From contig NZ_KE383813.1 of NCBI RefSeq assembly GCF_000422265.1, positions 111,919 to 175,918 on the forward strand: a DNA stretch of 64,000 bases, given 5' to 3'. Position numbers and translations under genes: made by a program. Under the pieces are notes generated by a model. That model saw nothing but the letters and a program-made list of their open reading frames with translations. It was not told where the DNA came from and did not search any database. Position 1 is the first letter of the stretch. Each line of letters opens with the position of its first letter. Below are positions 26,800 through 35,229 of the stretch, piece by piece. The DNA is from Kaistella palustris DSM 21579. Its GTDB lineage: Bacteria > Bacteroidota > Bacteroidia > Flavobacteriales > Weeksellaceae.

Positions 26800-27213
26800 T
26801 TGTTTTCCTACACAAAGTATTTCGATTCTAAAAATTCCGAATCAATATGCATTAAAGAGTTTTTAGTAAATGAAGGTCTTAAAAGACAGTATCATACATT
26901 AATTGATTGGGAGAGCAAAAATGCTAATCCGTTCTTTGCATTATTTGGCCAAGAATTCAAAAAATTTATGAATGTAAAAGTAAGTGAAGATGGTAATTTG
27001 AAAGAAAGTATAATTTCATTTATAGAATTAGGAAATGAAAGAAATAGATTAGTTCATCAAAACTTTGGATCATATTCAATTGAAAAAACATTAGAAGAGA
27101 TTTTGAATTCCTATCAAAAATCATTATTATTTGTCGAATCATTAATTGACAACCTTGAGGTCTTTCATAAAAGCATACTAGAAATTTCAAATCATGATGA
27201 TTTCGCAGAATAG
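26800..27213 (+). CDS. HEPN-like domain protein, possibly 5'-truncated
   Basis: The open frame gives 137 residues but has no ATG at its start: the first usable codon is TTG at 26800, immediately after an in-frame stop. The product begins inside what looks like the middle of a domain. ELGNERNRLVHQNF contains R-x4-H, the catalytic motif of HEPN RNases, inside a helix pair, as in RiboL-PSP-type HEPN proteins. I suspect the N-terminus has been lost by frameshift or deletion (inference). It is AT-rich like its neighbour at 26117. If active it would be an RNase of the toxin/defence type; if truncated it is a relic. Confidence 0.5.
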   Translation: MFSYTKYFDSKNSESICIKEFLVNEGLKRQYHTLIDWESKNANPFFALFGQEFKKFMNVKVSEDGNLKESIISFIELGNERNRLVHQNFGSYSIEKTLEEILNSYQKSLLFVESLIDNLEVFHKSILEISNHDDFAE

Positions 27214-27268
27214 TTTTCGTAAGAGAATTCTCAACATTCTCTTTAAAATTAAATTTCTTTAACACATC

Positions 27269-27276
27269 TACTTTTG
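27269..27276 (+). promoter_or_regulatory. candidate -7 box upstream of quinone oxidoreductase gene
   Basis: TACTTTTG matches the TAnnTTTG consensus 46 nt before the ATG at 27322. It overlaps the alternative upstream start at 27274, which argues for 27322 as the true start. No -33 box is clear. Confidence 0.35.
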
Positions 27277-27321
27277 TTGCTACCAAATATGTACCTGTAT
27301 TACTCTTTTAAAACCAATAAA

Positions 27322-28299
27322 ATGCGCGCAATCCATATCACAAAATCCGGTGGGCCGGAAGTTTTACAATTACAGGAAACTCCAAAACCAACACCGGCAG
27401 AAAACCAGGTTTTGATTAAAGTAAAAGCCGCCGGAGTCAATCGCAGCGATATTATCACGCGAAAAAACACCGACACTTACGGCAAAGGTTCGCCAACCAC
27501 TTTAATTCCCGGTTTAGAAGTTTCCGGCGAAATAACAGAAATCGGTTCAGCCGTAACAGATAAAAAAGTCGGCGACAAAGTCTGCGCTCTCATTGCAGAC
27601 GGCGGTTATGCAGAATACGTGGCGGTCGACAGTTCTCACTGTCTTCCCATTCCCGCAGGAATCAGTTTAACCGACGCTGCGGCAATTCCAGAAACGGTTT
27701 TTACGGTTTGGTTTAATGTCTTTCATTTAGGCAAACTTCAATCTGGTGAAAAACTACTCATCCACGGCGGCACCAGAGGTATCGGAACCATGGGTTTGCA
27801 AATGGCAAAAGCTTGGGGCTGCAAAACCTACACCACCGCCGGAACTGAAGACAAGATTGATTTCCTCCAGAAAATGGGCGTTGACAAAGTCATCAACTAC
27901 AAAAAAGAAGCCTTCGAAGAAGTCCTGAAAGACGAAAAAATCGATGTTATATTAGACATGGTCGGCGGAGATTACACCCAAAAGAATCTCGAGATCCTGA
28001 ATAAAAAAGGCCGACTTTGTTACATCAACGGTATGAAAAACATGGACGTCAATATTAATCTGCGCACCCTAATGGCAAAGAATCTCACGGTGACAGGAAG
28101 TTTTCTAAAACCCCAAACTGCGGAAGTAAAAACCCAGATCGCCACAGAAGTGGAAAAAAACATCTGGCCGATGTTTCATTCAAAAAAGATTCATCCCATC
28201 ATCTACAAAACATTCCCTCTCACAGAAGCTGCTGAAGCGCATCGGTTGATGGAAAGCAGCGAACATATCGGGAAGATATTGTTGACGATGGATCGATGA
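27322..28299 (+). CDS. NAD(P)H-quinone oxidoreductase, PIG3/zeta-crystallin type
   Basis: A 325-residue medium-chain dehydrogenase/reductase from ATG 27322 (MRAIHITKSGGPEVL). GroES-like N-domain with KVKAAGVNRSDI; Rossmann domain with LLIHGGTRGIGTMGLQMAKAWG; no structural or catalytic zinc Cys set, as expected for quinone oxidoreductases. The ending SSEHIGKILLTM is typical of the PIG3 family (about 325 residues). It reduces quinones or enones with NADPH, in the cytosol. It stands alone between AT-rich foreign-looking DNA and a repeat-rich intergenic region. Confidence 0.92.
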   Translation: MRAIHITKSGGPEVLQLQETPKPTPAENQVLIKVKAAGVNRSDIITRKNTDTYGKGSPTTLIPGLEVSGEITEIGSAVTDKKVGDKVCALIADGGYAEYVAVDSSHCLPIPAGISLTDAAAIPETVFTVWFNVFHLGKLQSGEKLLIHGGTRGIGTMGLQMAKAWGCKTYTTAGTEDKIDFLQKMGVDKVINYKKEAFEEVLKDEKIDVILDMVGGDYTQKNLEILNKKGRLCYINGMKNMDVNINLRTLMAKNLTVTGSFLKPQTAEVKTQIATEVEKNIWPMFHSKKIHPIIYKTFPLTEAAEAHRLMESSEHIGKILLTMDR

Positions 28300-28925
28300 T
28301 AATTTGAGAATGTGCTAATGTGGCAATTTGAGAATGTGGCAATTTGAGAATTTGAAAATGTGCTGATTTGAAAAAGGAGTTTCGATACGACCTGGGAAAC
28401 GGGGCCGTTAAGAAAATTGAAATTTGAGCCATTAAGAAACCGACAAAGGAGGTGCGCCGATTCAAATAAAACAATAATAAATAATGAGGCAAGTTTCCAG
28501 TGTTTGAGTGGCGGCAAAAATTGTTAATCGAAGAAACAATTAAAGTTTCCGCCCGAGTTTGGAAGTTTTAGAATTAAATTCTAATTAGGCGAGTTTCCAG
28601 TCTTTTCCGCCGCGGCGGATGGTTCTTTTTATCAAGGAAAAAAAATGAAATAAAAAGAATAAAGAAAAGATTAGAAACTAATATTGAGATTCCACGCTTC
28701 ACTTTGTTCCGCTCTGAATGACAAAAAGTGGTTTATAAAAAACAAACTCGTAGTTAAGCGACCGAAGAAAGGGAGCTATTTAAAAAAATTGCATTTGAAG
28801 CATTAACCACCTAAAAGCACTGCTAGAGTTTGGAAATTTTAAAATTAAATTCAATTTTCAGGTGAGTTCCGCGCTCAAGTGTAGTTCCGCCTAAATCATT
28901 ATTTTAGCAGACTATTAAAAACTCT
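28300..28925. other. non-coding region with short tandem repeats and palindromes
   Basis: No gene is seen. It begins with degenerate AATTTGAGAATGTGsC-type tandem repeats (28301-28374). It continues with a GCCGCGGCGG palindrome (about 28607-28620) and two related segments (about 28505-28590 and 28795-28870) sharing GAGTTTGGAAxTTTxxAATTAAATTC. The last 60 bp should hold the promoter of the dipeptidase gene. Confidence 0.6.
28301..28374. repeat. degenerate tandem repeat (AATTTGAGAATGTG family)
   Basis: The units AATTTGAGAATGTGCTAATGTGGC, AATTTGAGAATGTGGC and AATTTGAGAATTTGAAAATGTGC follow head to tail directly after a stop codon. This microsatellite-like family is common in flavobacterial intergenic DNA. 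Confidence 0.75.
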
Positions 28926-29906
28926 ATGAAAACCGCCGTTATAGATCTTCACTGCGATCTCCTCTCCTATCTTACACAGCCGAATTCCGGCATTTATAAA
29001 ACCGAAGATATCGGCTGCGCAGTTCCTTTTTTAATGAAGGGAAATGTCAAATTACAGATCATGGCGATTTTTGCACCCGTGACAGATGACAGTCATGAAT
29101 TTGGCTTGCAGCAAAGTGAAATATTCCGTCAACTGGATCACCAGGAAAATGAGCTTTACCGCTTCGGAAAACAGGATTTAAACACTTTTGGAACTGCTGA
29201 AAAAATCGGCATGCTCGCCGCGATTGAGAGTGGCTCTGCTTTCTGTACCGAAACAATACCTCTTAAACAGGGTTTCGAAAATCTGGAAAGAATCATCGGG
29301 AACGTGGGAAATATTCTGTATATGAGTTTTACACATCATGCAGAAAACAGGTTTGGTGGTGGCAATTTCTCTACCGCCGGTTTAAAAAACGACGGTAAAG
29401 CCCTGCTTGATTATCTACACGGTAGAAATATAGCGCTGGACTTTTCGCATACAAGTGATGCGCTGGCGCATGACATGCTGCGCTATATTGCTAAAGAAAA
29501 CCTTAAAATCCCCATATTAGCCAGTCATTCCAACTACCGGCCAGTTTTCGCGCACCCGCGGAATCTGACCGATGAGGTGGCGAAAGAGATCATTCACCAA
29601 CAGGGCCTGATCGGCCTGAATTTCGTGCGGGCTTTCGTAAATCCCAAAGATGAAAAAAGCCTTGAAAAACATGCTGCACACGGGATACAGCTGGGCGGTG
29701 AAGATGCCGTTTGTTACGGTGCCGATTATTTCTACACCAAAAATCATCCGGATAAATCCAGGATCCCGTTTTACTTTCCGGCCTACGAAAATGCAGGACT
29801 TTATCCCGAAATCAATGAATCGCTGAAGGAAAACTTTGGCGAAGAACAAATGCAGAAAATCAGCAGTGAGAACGCGCTGAATTTTATGAAAAGGCTTTGG
29901 TCCTGA
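28926..29906 (+). CDS. membrane dipeptidase (peptidase family M19)
   Basis: A 326-residue zinc-dependent dipeptidase. Metal ligands are visible: the HxD of VIDLHCDLL, the Glu of AAIESG, the His of ILASHSNYR and the following HPRN. GLIGLNF and CYGADYF are further family signatures. Family members hydrolyse dipeptides, including those with D-residues. No signal peptide is seen, so cytosolic action is predicted, unlike mammalian renal dipeptidase. It is monocistronic, ending before a strong terminator at 30044. Confidence 0.92.
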   Translation: MKTAVIDLHCDLLSYLTQPNSGIYKTEDIGCAVPFLMKGNVKLQIMAIFAPVTDDSHEFGLQQSEIFRQLDHQENELYRFGKQDLNTFGTAEKIGMLAAIESGSAFCTETIPLKQGFENLERIIGNVGNILYMSFTHHAENRFGGGNFSTAGLKNDGKALLDYLHGRNIALDFSHTSDALAHDMLRYIAKENLKIPILASHSNYRPVFAHPRNLTDEVAKEIIHQQGLIGLNFVRAFVNPKDEKSLEKHAAHGIQLGGEDAVCYGADYFYTKNHPDKSRIPFYFPAYENAGLYPEINESLKENFGEEQMQKISSENALNFMKRLWS

Positions 29907-30043
29907 TCCCTGATCTTTCCGGGACATCTGAATTTCATCATTCGTATTTCCTGATTCGCACTAACCGTTCGCATTGAGACCCGCTTCAGAAATACTGAGG
30001 TTATTATTGTCTCAACTTTGATCTTAACCGCTAATATTTGCAA

Positions 30044-30071
30044 ATATACCCTCCCCAGGGTATATTTTTTT
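30044..30071 (+). terminator. rho-independent terminator after the dipeptidase gene
   Basis: A perfect 9-bp stem ATATACCCT / AGGGTATAT with CCCC loop is followed by a T run. It lies about 140 nt past the stop codon. The rest of 29907-30244 holds no gene; it presumably contains the promoter of the next gene. Confidence 0.85.
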
Positions 30072-30244
30072 TAGCCGCTACCAATACCTTTATATAAATG
30101 AATTTACTTCTTTTTTCAAAGTTCGTAAAGAGCACGTTTCAGTTTAGCTTATTGGAAAATTAAACTTCCTACACAATTTCGCCTTCACATGGCGCGAATT
30201 AATTTTATTTAAAGAGGCATCCGTCTATCATTAAAAATTACATT

Positions 30245-31843
30245 ATGAAAAAATTATCCTTTCTCCTTCTGCTCTGTCTGGCGCGAACCGCTTTCGCACA
30301 GTATGATCCACAAGTGGTAACGCCTGTATATACCGGAGGAAATACGTACAGAGGCGTCAATAACCTGTACTTTTCTGCCACTTTGGGCAGCCGGCTGTTT
30401 TTTAACGTACAATTGGAAGATTCTTTCGAATTATATATGACCGACGGCACCGCTGCGAATACACTGAAACTGAAAACACTGCCGCAGGTGTTGAATATGG
30501 CTGCTTTCGACAATAATGTGTACTTCTCCTTTGGTGATCCTGTGAACGGCACCGAGCTTTGGAAAACTGACGGTACCCTGGCAGGAACTGTGTCTGTTTC
30601 TACGCTGGGAAGCAATTCGACGGCTGCTACGCAGTTTACGGTGTCGGGCTCGAAAATGTACTTTGTCGCGGGCAATTCTGCCTCGCCCAACAGTCCGCAG
30701 CTATATATACTGGAGGCGGGAAGCAATACACCGCAACTGCTAAGGAATGATCTATACGAAGTTTCTAACCTGACCGCGCTCAACGGAAAAATATACTTCT
30801 CAGCAAGTGATACCGCACCCAACATTTACAATCGAGAACTGTATACCACCGATGGAACGGTTGCCGGCACAATTCGCGTAAAAGACATCTGGTCCGGAAC
30901 AGGAGACAGCAATCCTCAGAATTTTAAGGTCTACCATAACAAACTGTATTTCTCGGCAAATGACGGCACACACGGCAGAGAAGTATGGACCAGTGACGGC
31001 ATCGAAAGCGGTACGAAGTTACTTAAAGACATCAATTCCGGCAGTGGTGACGCTTTCTACGGTTTTAATTCGGGGGTTTACAACGGAAAACTATATTTTG
31101 CCGCCAGCGACGGAGTCAATGCTGGCGCCATGTGGGTCACCGACGGGACGCCCGGCGGTACAGAGCCGGTAAAAGTATTCAACACTGCTGGCAGTTCCGG
31201 CGTGTCAGGATTTGTGGAAGTGAACGGTAAAATGATTGTAACTGCAAATGATGGAACACATGGTTTTGAACTTTGGGTAAGTGACGGCACGGCACAAAAT
31301 ACGACTTTACTCAAAGACATAAACCCGGGCCAGAATTCGGCGAATTATGCGGTCTACGCCACAAAAGGCGGCTGCGGAAATGTGCTATTCTTTGATGGTG
31401 ACAGCGGCGCCAACAACGTGGAACCATGGGTTACCAACGGAACGGAGGCAGGAACCTATCAGATCAAAGATATTCACCCCACCGAAGGAAGTCTGGATTA
31501 TGAGACCCGGTATGTGCAGTTGGGAAGTAAAATATATTTTTCTGCAAGACTGCCCACAGGCAGACAGCTGTTTTCAATGAATGCAGACTGCACTTTGAAC
31601 GTAAACGAAAATCCGGCTGCTGCAATCCGCGTTTATCCTAATCCTGCACATGAATTCATCAATATCAGCTGCCCGACCGATATTAGAACAGTCGAAATTT
31701 ATAATTCGGCCGGTCAAAAACTATTGAATATGAGCGGAAATCAAAAACAGGTCGACGTGCGTCAATTAACTGCAGGCATCTACATCATTAAAATCACTAC
31801 AGGAAACGGTAAAGCATTCTCAACAAAAATTATTAAAAAATAA
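30245..31843 (+). CDS. secreted repeat protein with T9SS type A sorting domain
   Basis: A 532-residue protein. A signal peptide (MKKLSFLLLLCLARTAFAQ) is followed by at least seven repeats of the ELWxTDGTxxGTxxVKDI type, for example TELWKTDGTLAGT, REVWTSDGIESGT and FELWVSDGT, spread over about 60-430 and suggesting a beta-propeller-like body. The last about 75 residues begin VYPNPAHEFINIS and end AFSTKIIKK, a type A (Por_Secre) C-terminal domain that directs export through the type IX secretion system and surface attachment. Ligand unknown. The gene is monocistronic with a terminator directly after it. Confidence 0.92.
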   Translation: MKKLSFLLLLCLARTAFAQYDPQVVTPVYTGGNTYRGVNNLYFSATLGSRLFFNVQLEDSFELYMTDGTAANTLKLKTLPQVLNMAAFDNNVYFSFGDPVNGTELWKTDGTLAGTVSVSTLGSNSTAATQFTVSGSKMYFVAGNSASPNSPQLYILEAGSNTPQLLRNDLYEVSNLTALNGKIYFSASDTAPNIYNRELYTTDGTVAGTIRVKDIWSGTGDSNPQNFKVYHNKLYFSANDGTHGREVWTSDGIESGTKLLKDINSGSGDAFYGFNSGVYNGKLYFAASDGVNAGAMWVTDGTPGGTEPVKVFNTAGSSGVSGFVEVNGKMIVTANDGTHGFELWVSDGTAQNTTLLKDINPGQNSANYAVYATKGGCGNVLFFDGDSGANNVEPWVTNGTEAGTYQIKDIHPTEGSLDYETRYVQLGSKIYFSARLPTGRQLFSMNADCTLNVNENPAAAIRVYPNPAHEFINISCPTDIRTVEIYNSAGQKLLNMSGNQKQVDVRQLTAGIYIIKITTGNGKAFSTKIIKK

Positions 31844-31913
31844 ATCATCAGCAAACGGGATATCGCTTTCAAATTTTGCACTGTTGATCACAACTCACAG
31901 CCAGTCAAACTAC

Positions 31914-31939
31914 ACTGCTCATAATGGGCAGTTTTTTTT
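31914..31939 (+). terminator. rho-independent terminator of the T9SS protein gene
   Basis: An 8-bp stem ACTGCTCA / TGGGCAGT (one G-T pair), TAA loop and eight T residues, 71 nt after the stop. The remaining part of 31844-32187 contains no gene. Confidence 0.88.
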
Positions 31940-32138
31940 GCGCTTCATTAAAATATTCAGTTCATGCGAATGATATTTTTCGCAATTGATTATTAAAATC
32001 GATATTAATCAGTAATAGAACACCAGAGATTATTATTAAAAAAAATACATAAGCAGACGGCGTCTAATTCTAAAAAGTTGAGTATCAACCGAATTTCCAG
32101 AATAATTTCGGAAATAAAAACGCTCTTTCGGAACTCTG

Positions 32139-32170
32139 TTTGCGCAAACTGCGAATAATTGATAACTTAG
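32139..32170 (+). promoter_or_regulatory. candidate promoter of the 5'-nucleotidase gene
   Basis: TTTG at 32139-32142 and TAACTTAG at 32163-32170 are separated by 20 bp, close to the Bacteroidota -33/-7 arrangement. It supports translation starting at ATG 32188 rather than at the upstream in-frame start. Confidence 0.4.
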
Positions 32171-32187
32171 GGGTTAAACTTTTTCAA

Positions 32188-33744
32188 ATGAAAACTCGAT
32201 TTCCGGTTTACGCGTTATTGGCTATGCTCGCCTTATCATCGTGCGCCACAGTAAAAACGCCAACGAGGGCAGCAAAGGACGACGGTAAGATCACCATCAC
32301 TTTCGTTCAGATCAATGATGTATACGAAATTGCTCCGCTACAGGGTGGAAAGGTCGGCGGCGTGGCGCGCGTAGCGACATTAAAGAAACAGGAGCTCGCC
32401 AGGAACCCAAATACGTTTATGGTGATGGCGGGAGATTTTTTGAGCCCGTCGGTATATAACAGCTTAAAATACGAAGGCAAAAGGATCCGCGGCCGGCAAA
32501 TGGTAGCCTCACTGAATTCGGCGGGGCTCGATCTTGCAGTTTTTGGCAACCATGAGTTCGATATTACCGAAAAAGAACTTCAGGGCAGGATCGATGAATC
32601 TGCTTTTCAGTGGGTGTCATCAAACACTTTTCACAAAACCGCCTCAGGTATTGCTCCATTTACCAAAACAACTGCTGCCGGAACTGAGAAATTTCCCGAA
32701 ACCTATATCATGAACGTGCAGGACAAAGACGGCACCCAGGCAAAAATCGGTTTCATAGGGCTCACGCTGCCGTTTAACAAAGCAGAATATGTGTCTTACA
32801 CCGATGAATATCAGGTCGCTGAAAAACTTTACAACCAAATTAAAGATTCATGTGATGCGGTGGTGGCGATCACCCACACCTCCGTAGAGGAAGACAGCAT
32901 ACTTGCGCGCCGCGTTCCCGGCTTGGCCCTGATCATGGGTGGTCACGAACACAATATGCAGTTTAAGAAGATCGGCAACATTTACATCACAAAAGCACAT
33001 GCCAACGCTAAATCAGCGTATGTAAACTATCTGACCATCGATGTGAAAAACAAAAAGACTTCCGTGGTTCCGGAGCTTAGAATGTTGGATACTTCCGTAC
33101 CACTCGATCCCGAAACTTCCGAGGTCGTACAGAAATGGATGGATATCGGAAACGCCAATTTCGCGGCGCTGGGATTTGATACGCAGCGGGTGATCCTCGA
33201 ACGGGGCGAACCGCTGGACGGGCGGGAGGAAATGATCCGCAGCGGAAAAACCAATCTTACAAGAATTGTGGTTTCTGCCATGGAAAAAGCCGCGCCTGCC
33301 GCCGATGTCGCTATCCTGAATTCCGGCTCGATCCGGGTGGACGACATTATACAAATGCCCGTCACAGAGTACGGTATCATCCGTTCTTTGCCGTACGGCG
33401 GCGCCATTATGGAAGTAGATATGAAGGGAAGTCTACTGACACGTATTCTGGAAGCCGGCCGGAATAATGTGGGTTCAGGCGGATTCCTCCAGTATTCATC
33501 TACCGTGAACTATGATCCCCAAAAATCTGTCTGGATTTTAAAGGAAATGCCGATAGAGCCCTCGAAAACCTATCATGTAGCGCTGGCTGATTTCCTGATG
33601 ACCGGTGGCGAGGCGAATATGGCCTTCCTCACCAAAGACAATCCGGATATCGTAAAGATTTATCCTGTCGCCACCGATATTACAGATCCCCGTTCCGACT
33701 CCCGACTCGCAATCATTAAATATATGCTGAATCTCGGCCATTAA
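32188..33744 (+). CDS. 5'-nucleotidase / metallophosphatase lipoprotein
   Basis: A 518-residue protein from ATG 32188 with a lipoprotein signal peptide (lipobox LSSC). N-terminal metallophosphatase: QINDVYEI, AGDFLSPS, FGNHEFD, ITHTS and GGHEHN supply the two-metal ligands. The C-terminal 5'-nucleotidase domain carries NSGSIRVDD and GGFLQYSS. This is the UshA/CD73 type architecture. It is predicted to sit in an outer membrane leaflet or the periplasm and release phosphate or nucleosides from nucleotides. The nucleoside deaminase gene follows 55 nt downstream on the same strand, a plausible nucleotide salvage pair (inference). Confidence 0.92.
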   Translation: MKTRFPVYALLAMLALSSCATVKTPTRAAKDDGKITITFVQINDVYEIAPLQGGKVGGVARVATLKKQELARNPNTFMVMAGDFLSPSVYNSLKYEGKRIRGRQMVASLNSAGLDLAVFGNHEFDITEKELQGRIDESAFQWVSSNTFHKTASGIAPFTKTTAAGTEKFPETYIMNVQDKDGTQAKIGFIGLTLPFNKAEYVSYTDEYQVAEKLYNQIKDSCDAVVAITHTSVEEDSILARRVPGLALIMGGHEHNMQFKKIGNIYITKAHANAKSAYVNYLTIDVKNKKTSVVPELRMLDTSVPLDPETSEVVQKWMDIGNANFAALGFDTQRVILERGEPLDGREEMIRSGKTNLTRIVVSAMEKAAPAADVAILNSGSIRVDDIIQMPVTEYGIIRSLPYGGAIMEVDMKGSLLTRILEAGRNNVGSGGFLQYSSTVNYDPQKSVWILKEMPIEPSKTYHVALADFLMTGGEANMAFLTKDNPDIVKIYPVATDITDPRSDSRLAIIKYMLNLGH

Positions 33745-33799
33745 ACATGCCCGCAAGACCTGACTTCCTTTAATAAACAGTACTCCATAATTTTACCTG

Positions 33800-34291
33800 A
33801 TGGCAAACAAACTTACAGAAAATGACATCCAGTATCTGAAGCGATGTCTGGAGCTCGCTGCAGAAGCGGTAAATGCCGGCGACGAAGCGTTTGGTTCTGT
33901 TCTGGTTGATGATTCCGGAACCATCATCACGGAGGCCAGGAACAGGGTGAACGAAAAAACAGTCCTGGCCCATCCGGAAATAGATCTGGCTTATGGGGCG
34001 GCAGAAAATCTCACCGAAAAAGAGCGGGCAGCCACAACGATGTATACCACCGGCGAACACTGCCCGATGTGTGCCGCTGCCCACGGTTGGGTCGGTTTGG
34101 GAGCTTTAGTATATCTGAGTTCGGCGGAGCAGCTAGCAAACTGGCAGAAGGAATCTGCACTACCGGCGGCGCCAATTAACTTCCTGCCGGTGGAAGAAAT
34201 CATTAAAAATATTGCGGTTCGCGGTCCCGGCGACGGTGAACTTTTGGCTGAAATTAAAAGGCTCCATCAAAAAAGCTGGTTGAGCGATTAG
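33800..34291 (+). CDS. nucleoside deaminase (cytidine/deoxycytidylate deaminase fold)
   Basis: A 163-residue protein of the zinc-dependent deaminase fold. Zinc and catalytic residues: LAHPEID supplies His and the proton-shuttle Glu (HPE in place of the common HAE), and GEHCPMCAAA supplies the C-x2-C pair. The size and the region after CPMC resemble guanine deaminase-like and TadA-like members, but TadA has a different C-terminus, so the substrate is uncertain. Its position after a 5'-nucleotidase suggests salvage of nucleosides or bases. Confidence 0.85.
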   Translation: MANKLTENDIQYLKRCLELAAEAVNAGDEAFGSVLVDDSGTIITEARNRVNEKTVLAHPEIDLAYGAAENLTEKERAATTMYTTGEHCPMCAAAHGWVGLGALVYLSSAEQLANWQKESALPAAPINFLPVEEIIKNIAVRGPGDGELLAEIKRLHQKSWLSD

Positions 34292-34316
34292 TTATGTCGG
34301 CCTACTTTTCCGTCAG

Positions 34317-35114
34317 CTATTTCTCTGTTTTCATCCAACGGTCCCAAAAAGTAAAATACAGGCCGAAGTTTTTCTTCAGGTTCCTGTGATGCTGGTCGTG
34401 GTGCGTGGCGCCGATTACGTTCTTTCTTATAAAACTGAACCTTTTACCAAGCGGATAAATTTCGAGGCCCGCATGATTGATGATGGCAGACAGCGTCATT
34501 AAGAATAAAGTGATAAAAACCGCGGTAAGACTCATGGGCAGAAACATAATGATCAGCGGCAAAATAACTGCCTGCAGCAAAGATTCCACCGGATGAAACG
34601 AAAAGGAGGTGAAGGCCGTTGTGCGAACACTCTGGTGATGCGTCATATGAAACCGGCGCAGTACGGCCGAACTGTGCATCCACCTGTGAAGCCAGTAATA
34701 ATACAGATCATGCAGCAGCAGGTAGATGACAATGCTCACCGGCAAATACCACAGCGGATATTCACGAACATCGGTATACACTTTCGTATAACCCAGCTGG
34801 TATAAAACCAGTACGACCATTCCGGTCACGCCAAAAATTACCGCGCTTACAGACGAAAGGATGAGTTCCCTTCTGATCTGGCTGCGCATGTTGTGGTGAG
34901 ACAGCAGAAGCCTTTTGGAATTACCATTTTTGCGCAGCTTCAGGACCATAAAATGATAGGCGCCGGAAAGAATCAGATAGCGCAAAAATACGACAGTGCA
35001 GATCAGTACAAGCGAAACGGCGAATACCGGCGGCTGCGTAAAGTCGAAACCTGCAACGGTTCTAAGTGGAAGTTGTTCTGCGGACATCAAAATGATTTTA
35101 TTAAAGATATCCAT
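34317..35114 (-). CDS. sterol desaturase / fatty acid hydroxylase family membrane protein
   Basis: A 265-residue integral membrane protein with about four to five hydrophobic segments. It carries the di-iron His clusters of the family: HDLYYYWLHRWMH, then RRFHMTHHQS, and ATHHDQHHRNL near the C-terminus. Members hydroxylate or desaturate lipids using O2. In Bacteroidota, relatives act on carotenoids or fatty acids; the substrate here cannot be read from sequence. Converges with the deaminase gene and is transcribed separately from the upstream aminopeptidase, which ends in its own terminator. Confidence 0.9.
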   Translation of the reverse strand: MDIFNKIILMSAEQLPLRTVAGFDFTQPPVFAVSLVLICTVVFLRYLILSGAYHFMVLKLRKNGNSKRLLLSHHNMRSQIRRELILSSVSAVIFGVTGMVVLVLYQLGYTKVYTDVREYPLWYLPVSIVIYLLLHDLYYYWLHRWMHSSAVLRRFHMTHHQSVRTTAFTSFSFHPVESLLQAVILPLIIMFLPMSLTAVFITLFLMTLSAIINHAGLEIYPLGKRFSFIRKNVIGATHHDQHHRNLKKNFGLYFTFWDRWMKTEK

Positions 35115-35142
35115 TTTTTAAATATATCTTTCGGATCAGGCA

Positions 35143-35176
35143 AAAAAAAGATGCCGACATTTTAGTGGGCACCTTT
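35143..35176 (-). terminator. terminator after the aminopeptidase P gene
   Basis: An imperfect stem (AGATGCCGAC against GTGGGCACCT) is flanked by A and T runs on both sides. On the minus strand it ends in a T run. It lies about 55 nt beyond the stop at 35230. Confidence 0.6.
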
Positions 35177-35229
35177 TTTAAGCAGGAATAACTTTTAAAA
35201 ATTAATCCTTGGTAAGTTGGGAGTTTTGG

